Below, piece after piece: positions 11,347 through 22,281 of a DNA stretch of 64,000 nucleotides. Location: NCBI RefSeq assembly GCF_947172395.1, contig NC_069110.1:4960001-5024000 (forward strand), written 5' to 3'. Below the pieces are notes generated by a model. The model ran no database searches, was not told the origin of the DNA, and saw only the letters and a program-made list of their open reading frames with translations. The stretch comes from Bicyclus anynana (taxonomy: Eukaryota > Arthropoda > Insecta > Lepidoptera > Nymphalidae). A program made the translations under genes and the position numbers. How positions within the stretch are numbered: the stretch's first letter is position 1; the number at the start of each line of letters is the position of its first letter.

Positions 11347-11561
11347 TTAGCCCTCATTCGTACAAGAGTTTTTTAACGGACGTTTCTGTTAATACAAATG
11401 CATTCCAAATTATATGTTCACACGAAAGCGTTTTTAAAACACGAGCAGTGTTGCATTTTAAATTTTGGGCGTTGTAAATAACATTTATTAAAGTTTATAC
11501 TATATTTGAATGCTTTTTTAACGTCCATCAAAAAAACTCTCGTGCGAATAAGGGCTTAGCG
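11347..11561. mobile_element. MITE with long terminal inverted repeats (PIF/Harbinger-like)
   Basis: GCCCTCATTCGTACAAGAGT at the left and, reversed, ACTCTCGTGCGAATAAGGGC at the right, each flanked by TTA. A 3-bp TTA target duplication fits PIF/Harbinger elements. The middle includes both AACGGACG and AACGTCC subterminal parts. No transposase. Confidence 0.75.
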
Positions 11562-11718
11562 TTTGTAGAAAGAGAATCGATGTGCCAAATGGCTACAGAG
11601 TAAGATCCGATAAGCTAATCTAATAAACATTTCTTATTTCTTCTATCTTTTTTACTCTGAAGATTTCAGCGTTTTTCTGATGTAAAGAATCCTGACATAC
11701 GAGTAAAAGTCATTATTG

Positions 11719-11948
11719 AGAGCCATGATAGCCCAGTGTATTCCGGAGGGCGTAGGTTCGAATCCGGTCCGGGACATGCACCACCATCTTTTCAGTTGTG
11801 TCTCAAACGGTGAAGGAAAAACATCGTGAGAAAACCTACATACCTGAAAATTTTCTTAATTTTCTGCGTGTGTGAAGTCTGCCAATCCGCATTGGGCCAG
11901 TGGACTAATGCTCGAGCTCGAGCTCACCAGTGATAATAGTTGATAACA
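11719..11948 (+). mobile_element. SINE family 1, deleted copy
   Basis: Starts GAGCCATGATAGCCCAGTG, lacks part of the head and body, ends near CAGTGATAATAGTTGATAA. Confidence 0.75.
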
Positions 11949-12388
11949 TACATTACTTAGCAATGTTCTGAATGAATGACTGAATGAGACTACTCAATAT
12001 TGAATATAATTAGCAAAAAAGAAGCCACATAACAATAATATGTTTTCAATTAAGTCTACCGTCTACCCAATGTGTGTGGGTTTGATTAGTCAAAGCCTTC
12101 GATAAAATAACATCGTAATATCATAAACAAGTACCTACTACACAAAAATATACTCTTGTTCGTATAGTTAATGCACGTAAGTAGATTCATAAATAAAACT
12201 GATGAAATAAACCTAATAGAAATACTAAATTAATAAAAATATAAAAAAAACATGTTACAATCTTTGTAATCCAAGTCCTCCGAAACGGTTAGATTAATTT
12301 AAATGTTTTTTTTTTGTTTATTATCTCATACTTGTAAGAGGTAAGGAATTATAAGGTAAGGAATTGTTATTGTTATTCTTATAACATC

Positions 12389-12726
12389 TAATATATAAAA
12401 TTCTCGTGTCACAGTTTTCGTTGCCATACTCCTCCGAAACGGCTTAACCGATTTTGATGAAATTTTTTGTGCTTATCCGGTATCTATGAGAATAGGCCAA
12501 CATCTATTTTTCCGCTAGTTAATTTATAAAAAAACTAGCAGATGGTGCGCGGTTTCACCCGCGTGGTTCCCGTTCCCGTAGGAATGCGGGGATCAAATAG
12601 CCTATAGATAGATAGGGGATAGTGTAGCTTCCCAACAGTGAAAGATTTTTTCAAATTGGTTCAGTAGTTCGAGAGCCTATTCAACACATACAAATGAACA
12701 ATCAAATATTTTCATAATATTAGTAT
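12389..12726. mobile_element. Two Helitron-like fragments abutting
   Basis: 12389-12518 runs rightward (TAATATATAAAATTCTCGTG, CGGCTTAACCGATTTTGATG). 12532-12726 is reversed, from CTAGCAGATGGTGCGCGG to ATAATATTAGTATATAGA. They face each other. Confidence 0.6.
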
Positions 12727-13234
12727 ATAGATATAGGTACATACAATAATGATTTCGCCTAATGAGGAGGCACGAGGGTGAAACACCACTAAATTCCCAA
12801 CACCGGGTTGAAAATTTCTAGAAAGAACACCTCCTATCCCCACCCCCATTTCTCAAAAGCGGTTTTACTTGCACAGAACCAACGTTGTCCGTTAAACTAG
12901 TTATCTATAAATACTAAATATTAATAAAAATAAATGAATCAGATGTCAATGATTCATCCAATAAAATCTATTTCCATTAGTAGGCTATACAAACTAATGG
13001 AAATTTTATTCTACTGATTATATTAAATTAAGAAAAGTATTGGAAGTCTCGATAGCCAGTTCTGGATATTATTTGAATATATTGATTTTTATGATACATT
13101 CGGGTAAATAAGGTAACTAGTAATTTATACATAAAAAGCAAAGATTGACTGGATATTTGCAAAATAAATAAGATTATAAAATTCCAAAATATATTAAAAT
13201 TCGTTTTATCGTAATTAGATGAAAATTATTTTTT

Positions 13235-13506
13235 TTTCAGGGATCCGCGGCAGCGCCGCATATCTGACCCTTTATATCCCTGTAACTCCGAAAGTAATGA
13301 TCGCAAATACCCCATTACTTTTAAAAAAATGCTTTACTATTAATATACTCTTAATTTAAATTCAATTTAAAAAACTGTCATCATCCCTATTGCTTAGGCA
13401 ATCCCACTAGAAACGATCGAAAAATTTGTATATTCGTACATTTGGAACCCTGAAAAACATACATACAGCCGTTGAACATCCTCCTTTATGGAAGTCGGTT
13501 AAAAAC
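13235..13506. repeat. Dispersed lepidopteran repeat
   Basis: From CAGGGATCCGCGGCAGCGCC to CCTTTATGGAAGTCGGTTAA. The end block is a repeat I recognise as widespread in lepidopteran introns; class not determined. Confidence 0.45.
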
Positions 13507-13625
13507 GAGCAGGTAGAAGTAAAAGCAATTTCAAAATACGCCTTTTAAATTGACATTGGTTGATACGTTCTGCCTACTGGGTTTATATGTATTAAGATTT
13601 TTTTATGTGTCTTAAGTTTATATTC

Positions 13626-13664
13626 GAATCGGCGCTCTACCAACTGAGCTAACGAGCCATTATT
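13626..13664 (-). repeat. tRNA-like fragment (5' half only)
   Basis: Minus strand reads TGGCTCGTTAGCTCAGTTGG then TAGAGCGCC, a good tRNA D-arm/A box, but it breaks off before the anticodon arm. Not a functional tRNA gene; probably a SINE head remnant or tRNA pseudogene. Confidence 0.5.
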
Positions 13665-13799
13665 GATTTACAGATGAGTTTAGATGTAGTCCATTAACGT
13701 AGAACTCTCATAATCTCCCAGATATTTGTTTACGCATAAGAAACTGGGCGCCATTAACGTGCTTTTAATAGATTGGATGCTTGGACGTGATGTAAAAGT

Positions 13800-14062
13800 C
13801 GTTCAGCGATGAGCAGTGACGTGCATAAGGTATTACCATTGTGGGTTCGATTCCCACAACTGGAAAATATTTGTGTGATGAGCATGGGTTTTTTCCAGTG
13901 TCTGTGTGTATTTATACATTATATAAGTATTTATATGTAGTATATAAATGTATATGAATATATTATAATATCAACTATCTTAGTATCCATAACACAAGCT
14001 ACTCTGTATGCTTACTTTGGGGCTAGATAGTGATGTGTATTGTTTAAGTATATTTATTTATT
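13800..14062 (+). mobile_element. tRNA-derived SINE-like element (family 4)
   Basis: B box GGTTCGATTCCCACAACTGG followed by GTGTGATGAGCATGGG, an AT-rich body, CTTACTTTGGGGCTAGATAG, and a TTTATTTATTTATT tail. Matches a SINE type common in butterflies and moths. Confidence 0.65.
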
Positions 14063-14169
14063 TATTACCAGGGTAGGCACCATACGCCAACATTACACAA
14101 AATCTGTAGAGAGGTCAACTCTGCACATGAATTATATTTCCAAAATAACTATCAGCGGGTGATTAGTGA

Positions 14170-14447
14170 TCGACACTGATGCCATATATGCAAGCAGTAA
14201 AATTTCTGTCTGTATGTTCGATAAAGAAACAAAAACTATTTGACGGATTTTAATGAAACTTGGTACAATTATTCTTCATACTCCTAGGCAGGTTATAGTA
14301 TACTTTTCATCACGCTACGATCAATAGGAGCAGAGCGTTGAAGGGAAATGTTGGGAAAACAGTAAGTTACTCCATTTTTACAGCGATAGTACTGTAAGGG
14401 ATGGATTTAAAAGGTCTAAGGGCGGACGAAGTCGCGAGCGCCGCTAG
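14170..14447 (+). mobile_element. Helitron with CTAG 3' end
   Basis: Body with ACTATTTGACGGATTTTAATG and 3' end GGCGGACGAAGTCGCGAGCG then CCGCTAG followed by T. Left end not clear. Confidence 0.6.
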
Positions 14448-14459
14448 TTCATAATAAAT

Positions 14460-15165
14460 TCTTCAGGGTAGATAGTGAACTTTTGCATCTATGATGTGCA
14501 TGCCTTCCAAGAAGCTGATTAACTATAATTCATTTAATACGACTAGTACCAGATATGCGAAATGCGAAAATGAGAGTGTTTATTTCTTACGCTTTTATTC
14601 GTATACAACTTAACCCTTTAAAAATAATTTCATTAATGAAAAGCAACATCATCCGCGTGATATGGTTATAAATCATCACCGTATTCCCACGGGAATGGCA
14701 ACTACGCGGGTGAAATCGCGGGTCGTTTGCTAGTGCATGCATACATATATATTATCTCCAAAATATTTGAATTTTTTGATATATTAACTTTAAAATATCA
14801 TTATGATTAACGAGTATATTTTAAAAGACATTAGCCTAAATAGACATTAGCCTTAATATTATTTTGATAATAGATATTTTATCAAAATATAATGTCACTA
14901 ACAAAAACCCACAGGTATAATTAAAATGATATTTACGCAAACATGACCGCAACACATTTAAAAACACTGCGTCACCTGGAAATTTTACGCTCCATCTAAG
15001 ATTTAGGTAGCAAATTTTTATATATTTATAAACGCCTCGCAGTTTCACTACATTACCCTAACAAATAACTAGGCTTTCTAAACACAAAAATTAAAAAAAA
15101 ACTCAAATTCACAACCCCGTAATGTTAGTATATATTGACAAAATTTAAGTATAGATTCCCGGTAT
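14460..15165. other. AT-rich DNA with Helitron-like scraps
   Basis: 14660-14735 contains CCCACGGGAATGGCAACTAC and GTGAAATCGCGGGTCGTTTG, a Helitron 3' variant. Nothing else recognised. Confidence 0.4.
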
Positions 15166-15239
15166 TAAGCAAAGACCATTAATTATATATTCTTATTCGT
15201 AAGGGTTATTATCGCTTAATAAAACAAGAATATAAATAT

Positions 15240-15605
15240 ATAACTCTACCACGACTCTGCAATTTACCATATAATGTTCATCCTTTTCTTATACGGAATA
15301 AATGTAAGGTTTATAATAAACTGCTACATGAAAACTGACATATCTCCCAATAAGTTTAAAGTTTTTATTAAACGCAAGCTTATAGAAAAGTCATATTACA
15401 TGACCGGCTACCGGCTACTTTTTGTTAAATAAACTAAAAAAGAATAACCTGGCCGAGTATGTAGTGGGCACTTCTCGGGACCCTCCTAAATTAAATTTTA
15501 AGTTTTCGACTAATTATTATCACCATTATCTTGAAATATTAATGCCTGATATTTCGAAAATGCTTGTAAACTAAGCCTAATTGAAATAAATGAATATCGA
15601 CTATT
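15240..15605 (+). mobile_element. Jockey-like LINE, C-terminal RT remnant and 3' tail
   Basis: Broken frame with PNKFKVFIKRKLIEKSYY, similar in pattern to the intact C-terminus at 43969-44166, then a 3' UTR ending GCTTGTAAACTAAGCCTAAT and TGAAATAAATGAA. The same tail recurs at 28550, 44310 and 60245. Confidence 0.65.
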
Positions 15606-15616
15606 GGTTGTACGTA

Positions 15617-15928
15617 CTTTTTAAGCATAAAAGCCTTGCTGAGTTCCTTCAGGACTGTGGACACTATAGCGCCAGCTGCCGGCACAGCCAGTACCGATGC
15701 GTCCATACACACGGAGAGCGCAGCGGGAGCCAGGACCCCCAACCTGCTCAGCCTGGAACTATCCTTTGACATCACTCTCGAATCACCACTAGCAATGTTT
15801 GTCTTAAGTATCACGCACACGACCGTAACCGCAAAGCGATCTGCTTCGCGCGCTGTTTCAAACTCGAATGCGCAGTCGACCGGTTGCCACTGATCACACG
15901 CGCCATGCCATTGACCATAAGCTGCCAT
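15617..15928 (-). CDS. Unrecognised GC-rich ORF or first exon
   Basis: ATG at 15928 opens about 100 residues (MAAYGQWHGACDQWQPVD...) with two hydrophobic stretches, AVTVVCVILKTN and LAPAALSVCMDASVLAVPAA. It stands out by high GC from the AT-rich surroundings. The open frame runs to 15539, but its last ~20 residues are antisense to a LINE 3' tail (15540-15600), so the true end is either truncation by that LINE or a donor (GTACGT) near 15617. I do not recognise a family. It may be a small membrane protein, a first exon, or part of an unknown repeat. Confidence 0.3.
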
Positions 15929-16091
15929 TGAGTACTAAATTAATTAAGTGCACCCACGACATATAAGAATATTGACAAACTCTTTTGATGATTGGCTGTA
16001 GCTCGGTTAAATATGCGTTATTGCGAAAAATGAGTTTGGCGTATAATAATTTATCTCTATGTATAATTCTATTAATATAATCTCACTATTT

Positions 16092-16230
16092 GAAGCTTCA
16101 ATAGCTCAACGGAAAAAGGGCCGCACTCATCAACGAACGGTCGTCATTCGATACCCGCCCGTTGAAAGTATTGTCGTGTCCACTCATTTTCTTTTAAGTA
16201 GATAAGCGAATGGGAATATTAGTTATATTT
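16092..16230 (+). mobile_element. SINE family 3 (tRNA-derived)
   Basis: Head CAATAGCTCAACGG, a degraded B box, then GTCGTGTCCACTC and GGGAATATTAGTTATATT. Seven related copies occur in the window. Confidence 0.7.
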
Positions 16231-16568
16231 AAAAAAAAATCATTGTATTATTTCAGAAAAGTAAATATTTATCATACTCTTATATCTATAGAACATTGTG
16301 TTAACAACCTCGCGAACTTTAAAATACAACTTGAAAATACTGAGCTTTTCTTAATTTTCAGAAATTTACAACAAATTTTTAGGCCGGAGTTGGAAAGTTG
16401 GTGGATCAGCACCTTGCTTCGGAAAACACTTAAACGTAGGTTTCAGCCAACCCGCATTAAAGCAGCAAACTGGGTAAATTCCATATCTTTAGTACTACAA
16501 GCTTATGGAGAAAGGCCTAGGCCCTGTAGGCCATTAGGATAAGCTGATATTAATGATTTTATTATGCA

Positions 16569-16746
16569 CTAGTGGACGATTTCCACACAAATCCCCCGGG
16601 AACCATGGATTTTTTCGGGATAAAAGCCTATGTAGCCTATGTGTTAATCCAGAGTAAAATCTTTAAATGTCAGCCAATCGCTTCAGTAGTAGCGGCGTTA
16701 AAGAGTAACAAACATCCATACAAACTTTCGCGTTTATAATATTAGA
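16569..16746 (-). mobile_element. Helitron, reversed, both ends present
   Basis: On the minus strand it begins TCTAATATTATAAACGCG and ends CTAG, flanked by A and T. Body with AACCATGGATTTTTTCGGGA on the plus strand is the commonest Lep1-like variant here. Confidence 0.75.
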
Positions 16747-17174
16747 AGGATTACACATATTAGAAAGTAATTTTGTATGTTCTAGTTTTTATAGATCTCT
16801 TACTCTAGATATCGAAATACTTAGAAACTCGGCGCTAAAATATCGATTTGATAATAATTGCCATTTATAATATTCTCTAGAAAATTACGCAAAATAGGTA
16901 CCAATTATGGATTTCATCTTACGGAACACAGCCCACAACATTTCCTAAGCTGTAATTAATAATTATGATTAAATGTTATGTATTGACTATGCTGTTGTAA
17001 TTATATCAACGCAACTGAGGCGTATTTAATCATTTCAAAGTAAAAACTATGAATACTATCTATTGAGTAATAAAAAAGTATCGTAGTTCAATTGAGTAAA
17101 CTGATGGACTGTATTTAACGTCTTAGGTTCCCAAGTACTGAATAACTATAGCCATTCATATGATTGTGTAAGTG

Positions 17175-17545
17175 CCGTAAGCTCCTTAATGAGACCTCAG
17201 TGGGGTCACAAGAGGTTTTGGGCGAGCGAAGAAGCATCGCCTGATGGGGCCCGAAGGCAGAAGCAGAAGAGATGAGCGGAACGACTCTCTAAGGGCGTCT
17301 CGTCTCAGACTCGGCTTAGGGGGCCGTTCTGAAAGGGTGTTATCCCCTGAGTGTGTCAATCTGAACGCCCCGAGATCATGAGTTAAGAAAGCCCACGTCC
17401 GGGTGACGTCAGATACCGGGGACCTCGTCTTCGCTGGCGAAGACGCTGTGTAGTTGTGTTTGTATTGCCTGGGACACATTGTCGATTGTTATGTGTGACC
17501 AATGATGTTATTGGCAGGGAGGTAGTTCAGAGCCAGGAGAAGGAC
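17175..17545. repeat. GC-richer block, probable retroelement fragment
   Basis: A 97-codon minus ORF (17186-17479) is rich in Arg/Ser/Pro and without hydrophobic core or splice support. Composition and sharp edges suggest a LINE 3' region or SINE, but I cannot name it. Confidence 0.35.
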
Positions 17546-17565
17546 ATAGGATACTTTTTTTTGTA

Positions 17566-17618
17566 GGGGTAGGGTAGGGGTAGGGTAGGGGTAGGGTAGG
17601 GGTACTACTACTTCTACC
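17566..17618 (+). repeat. GGGTA-type minisatellite
   Basis: Repeats of TAGGGTAGGGG. The same motif occurs in the Helitrons at 1200-1280 and, greatly expanded, at 31243-31690. It is not the insect telomere repeat (TTAGG). Confidence 0.8.
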
Positions 17619-17989
17619 CTAACCCAGCCAAAATAAAATGTAAAATATAAGTATTGCTCGTATTTCTCAGGTTTATGCTAATTACAGTATTGCTTGAATA
17701 ATAAATGAATGACTTATACACAGTATGATTATAGTAGGTAGGGTGGGACGGGAAAGAGTAAGTCACTAATAATTTTATCCGCTTAGATGAACAAGCAGTG
17801 TGCGTCATAAACTGAATGCTTAACTTTTAGATAATTTGTTGTCATCGTAAGAAAATTACTAATGTGGAAAACTACATGCTTCGATATTATGTACAATAAC
17901 CTTGGGCATCAGTACTTACTTAGAATTTTTATTCCATTTGTATTTGAAACTTTTTTAAAAGTCTTTTTTTGAAGTCTTAAATTGATCAT

Positions 17990-18225
17990 TATCGTGACGT
18001 GATTAAATAAATATTTCAATTTTTAAATATTTATTTGACAATACGAGACAAAACGATGTCGGCCATGATGGTCTATATTTCAACTGTTTTATGACGTCAC
18101 GTTAACTAATCCTTTACCAAACTGAGCGTTTGACAAAAACATTAGTTAATAATTTGTTTGACGTTTAGTACATCAAGTGACATTGTTTCTGACATTTGGA
18201 AAATTTTATAAAATTCATGATTTTT
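17990..18225. repeat. Dispersed repeat with GTGACGTCA-type motifs
   Basis: Shares AACTGTTTTATGACGTCACG, TTTGACAAAAACATTAGTTA and GTTTGACGTTTAGTACATCA with copies at 40960-41100, 42930-43140 and 51670-51755 (some reversed). Probably a MITE family. Confidence 0.65.
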
Positions 18226-18431
18226 AAATTAAGTTATTTATGAAATCCTTAACTTATTATCTGATATCGATATATTTCGGACTCTTATTCCATGAACTAA
18301 ACGAAATTAATATTGTTTCTATTACATTTGATATGAGTAGCCTACCTACTCTATACTTAGCCTAACTTACTAAAAACTGCTACTATACATCTATAAGTAG
18401 TTATGTCTACTCAATGCATTCATTTTTATCA

Positions 18432-18728
18432 TTCTTTACAAGTTAGTCATTGACTACAATCTCACCTGATGGTAAGTGATGATGCAATCTAAGATGGAAA
18501 CGGGCTAACTTGTTAGGAGGAGGATGAAAATCGACACTCCTTTCAGTTTCTACACGGCATCGTACCGGAACGCTAAATCGCTTGGCGGTACGTCTTTGCC
18601 GCGGTGGTAACCAGCCACGCCACATACCTGGATCAATTAAGAAAATCTCAATCGGCTCAAACCCAGGGATCAAACCCAGGATTTGTAAATCCACCGCGCA
18701 TACCACTGTGACACGGGGGCCGTCAAAC
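18432..18728 (-). mobile_element. SINE family 2, reversed
   Basis: Plus strand begins TTTACAAGTTAGTCATTGAC and ends in the reversed head ACACGGGGGCCGTC. The 95-codon ORF here is a shadow. Confidence 0.85.
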
Positions 18729-18894
18729 ATAGACTTAAATTGGGTGCATACCGGTAAATGCAGTTATTACAACGATTGTCACTGGCCGTGATTTCGTGGA
18801 CAATGACAGTCGATAAGAAGCCTCAGGGACACTATCTCCCAATTCGAGTGATTGTAGAAATAAAAAAAAAATAGAAAACCATTTAATTTTTGGT

Positions 18895-19105
18895 CGCTAT
18901 ATTTTTCTTGCGTTTTTTACAAATCCCTCAGACCAAATATAGAAGGACCTGTGTCGCACTCATAGTCACGAACAAAATTGTCTGTCATTTTCTGAGGAAA
19001 AAGAGCTTAGATTTGGTAAATATCTTATACTAAACTAGAAGTTTTTGCCCGTTTTTTACACAATTCAATTACACCAAAAGATATTTTTACGTAGCTCTTT
19101 AACCG
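18895..19105. repeat. Dispersed element, second (interrupted) copy at 53585-54190
   Basis: Shares CAAAATTGTCTGTCATTTTC, GAGCTTAGATTTGGTA and CTAAACTAGAAGTTTTTG with the copy in a highwire intron. No coding potential. Confidence 0.6.
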
Positions 19106-19259
19106 ACGAACACGATTACAACTGTTTAACATTGATTCTATAGAGACAGTTTTTATAATCGCATTAGATCGTTGATCATATACTTTGACAGAAAAGTAAC
19201 GTCTAGCGAGGCAGGTCCTATACAATAATTGGTCTGAGACAAATCCGTACAATCTTTTA

Positions 19260-20120
19260 CTTACTTATAAGTACTTGTAAAGTTAACTAACAAAGCTATA
19301 TTGTTACGATTTCCAGTAAGAAAATATAACAATCAAGTGTCGTCCATTTTCAATAATATAAAAAAAGTCTTCCTGCTTCATGGTTAGTGACTTCAAGGTG
19401 ATGTCTATTGAGGAACACGCTAACTCTTCTCACAATCACCAACAAATACCTACTTACAACGTGACATTTTTTCCAAGCAGTAGGTATACCTATCGTACAA
19501 CGTGTTAGGTAAATGGTATACATCCCGAAACGTACTCATATATTTCGATCTTTTAGACACAATTGTGTGTATAAAATAATAAAGATGGTCCATTTCTGGT
19601 CCACTCTTGTACGCCGTATCATTAAAACTTAAAACATACAAGGATTTTATTAAAATCTAAATAAATGAATAAATACTAAATAAAAAGAAATAAATAAAAT
19701 TAAAACTCAAGTTTTGAGTTATAACAAGATGGCGTCCATAAAGCAACTATGATATGACAATTGACAGCAAACATCAAATCGACTACTGCGATGAATACCC
19801 TTAATAGTGTTGCATTTCTTGGGAGAGAATGAATATTATTTCGAAATAATTAAAGTAAATTCGTAGATTTGTTTAATCAAAAATAGGTGAAAAACATTTA
19901 TTTTCTTTCATTTCTAGGGTACAATGACTGATCCTAGGCTCCATACAATTTTTCCATTCATCTCCTTTACCAAAAATAAAATTTCATACTAAATTACAAA
20001 CCTGTTATTTTGAAAATTTAATCAACTCGATGACCCTAACAGCTGTTTTTAACAGCGGCCAAAGTGGATTGATAGTGTATTTACCCAACACCTTGTCCAA
20101 ATGAACTAGGCGATGCCCGT
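19260..20120. other. AT-rich DNA, nothing recognised
   Basis: Only short random ORFs. No repeat or gene call supported. Confidence 0.4.
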
Positions 20121-20124
20121 TCAT

Positions 20125-20201
20125 TAGCGTGAAAATCATATTTTTAGACCCGCGGGAACCATGGCTTTTTCCGGGATAAAAAGTATTAAAATGACTTTTA
20201 G

Positions 20202-20236
<35 letters not shown>

Positions 20237-20345
20237 TTTTAGTTAATATATGATGTTGTTTAACAACTTCCTCTAAGTACCCGTGAAAGTCCTGTTAAAA
20301 TCGATTAAGTCGTTTCAGAGACTAGGCCGGATAAACAGACAGACA
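20125..20345 (-). mobile_element. Helitron-like fragment split by a TA microsatellite
   Basis: GCGGGAACCATGGCTTTTTC and CGGGATAAAAAG are the reversed Lep1-like body. An (AT)n run at 20203-20234 is flanked by two copies of CTTTTAGTTAATATAT. Confidence 0.55.
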
Positions 20346-20465
20346 GAAAGACAAATATTTCAGAAAAGCCTGATTGTGTTTTAGTTTCATGTAAATAACT
20401 ATAATCATTTGAGAAAACACAGACAGAAACTTCAATTTATAGGCTTCCGTAGTGCACAAGGCACC

Positions 20466-20625
20466 CTTAGCCCTCATTCGCACGCGAGTTTTTTTAACGG
20501 ACGTAAAAAGGCGTACAAATACAACAAATGCATTCCCAAGTATATGTTCACATGACAAAACATACGCTTATAAGACACGACGTTTTTTTCAAGCATCTAG
20601 TGTGTTTTGTCAATTAAAAATTTAA
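20466..20625 (+). mobile_element. MITE left half (PIF/Harbinger-like family)
   Basis: TTAGCCCTCATTCGCACGCG followed by AGTTTTTTTAACGGACG and TATATGTTCACATGAC: the left part of the 11347-11561 family. Confidence 0.65.
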
Positions 20626-20633
20626 TTAATAGT

Positions 20634-20717
20634 TAATTTCTTAAAATGTACATAAATTAAAAGTTGGAGGTACTCACCCTGGACCGGATTCGAACCTACG
20701 CCCTCCGAATCGAATGC
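20634..20717 (-). mobile_element. SINE family 1 fragment, reversed
   Basis: AATTTCTTAAAATGTACATA to GACCGGATTCGAACCTACGC; only the head-proximal 80 bp. Confidence 0.65.
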
Positions 20718-20719
20718 AC

Positions 20720-21704
20720 AGATCCACGGATTTCCTTTAAATTAGTCAAACCCTTGCTTACGACAGTAGTCAGGAATATACATACACATTCCTCGTTCAT
20801 TTCTGCTAACAACATGTACCACTAAATAACCCAACGAATTCACTTACAAAAGCTTAGACAAACACGTATGCCATCCTAATGATACATTGTAAATAACAAA
20901 ACTGTATTCAATAGGTTTATTTATTGCATATTGCCAGACAAATCAGTCGCGCGCGACACCGTAAAAAGCTTAATGAGCAATTATTTTTCACCACATCCTT
21001 TCAGTGACGCACCGCGTATGCGACGGGAATACGTATTAGGCAAATCTCGTGTAACAAAGGATAGGGAAGCCTTATAAGGTTAGGTACGGCATCCTTATTT
21101 AAGGAAGGTCAACAAACAAGACCGAGTCACGTACACCCGCCGAACTACGGAGAAGTCGAGAGGTCTCCGCTCTGATTCATTTCCTGATCGGCTGTTGTGT
21201 ACGAAGTAATTGTTGGGATCACAGATATTTTGACAGATTTTTTAGAATTGTGTACCTACCTCAATAGGAAAATGGAATCTAAAATAAATAAAGGCATAAT
21301 GCGTGGTGATAACCTACAATTCAAAAAAATATGTCAATGTCACAAATAACGTCGCCGTCGTAAGCCTATTTCAACCACAGAGCTCGGAAAACAATTTAAA
21401 CGCTCTCCAGGGAATCAAAATTCTTAGGATACTGCAGTTTCGTTAACTTACTCGTAGACCGATGATATTTGGCAATGATCAGATCCCCAGCCGATGATCT
21501 ATGGTCGCACATGATCCTTACTCAGACTTTCTATCTACTTATTTGGAGAGGAAGCGGACTTTTATTACAGTAATATATATATTTTTAATTAAAGAATTCC
21601 ATCACCACCATAGCGCTGAAATAAAATCACAACGATGGTGCTTACCGGCAAATACTCCGTTGTCATATTAAATAAAATCCATATTCACTTAACTAACTAT
21701 TAAA
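20720..21704. other. Region downstream of the SLC6-like gene, no gene seen
   Basis: Mixed composition; 20930-21210 is somewhat GC-richer with CGCGCGACACC and GAACTACGGAGAAGTCGAG but no ORF above 60 codons. Confidence 0.4.
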
Positions 21705-21710
21705 TTTATT
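21705..21710 (-). terminator. Candidate poly(A) signal of the SLC6-like gene
   Basis: AATAAA on the minus strand about 145 nt beyond the stop codon, in AT-rich DNA. Inferred from position. Confidence 0.4.
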
Positions 21711-21855
21711 TTAATTCAATAAATAAATACCACCTAAGGGAACTGGGAATCCCCAGTGTCCAAATACACGTACATATAATGTACATCTTACTTCAAACGT
21801 GACTAGACATATCAAATACAAATCAAACACCGTATGCATTTACATATGCCACTAA

Positions 21856-22281
21856 TCACTCAAGGCCATCCTTGACTATGTTATTGCCATGCTCTGAGGG
21901 TTTTATGTCTGCGGAAGTTAAAATATCTTTGATATCTGGAAAAATTTGTGTGTGCCTAAGTGCTGCATCCCATTCCAAAGATTTCCAACGCTTTCTGCTG
22001 TCTAAACGGTTGTGATTTAGCTCCGCAATAAATTTTCGTCTGGAGATATTGAAATCATCAGATTTTGAGCGAATTCTGTTTACACATTTATCCTGGTTTG
22101 TTTTCTGTGTACGAATATTACTGAAACTTGAAATGCCGGAAAATTCTCCTAATTGCTGTCGGCGAAATCTCGCACGAGGCGCATTCCGATCTCCCTCCTC
22201 GCGTCTCGCCAGCCAATAGTGATGAGTGATAGGATCCCGAGGTCCCCAGTGCCGCGAAGGCCTAAATGATGACTTCAGCTT
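21856..22281 (-). CDS. SLC6-like exon 10, cytosolic C-terminal tail
   Basis: Encodes 141 residues and TGA. KLKSSFRPSRHWGPRDPITH matches the tail motif just after TM12 in SLC6 proteins; the rest is basic, hydrophilic and not recognisable. Acceptor TTACAG. The unusually long tail may hold trafficking signals, but none is evident. Confidence 0.9.
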   Translation of the reverse strand, partial: KLKSSFRPSRHWGPRDPITHHYWLARREEGDRNAPRARFRRQQLGEFSGISSFSNIRTQKTNQDKCVNRIRSKSDDFNISRRKFIAELNHNRLDSRKRWKSLEWDAALRHTQIFPDIKDILTSADIKPSEHGNNIVKDGLE

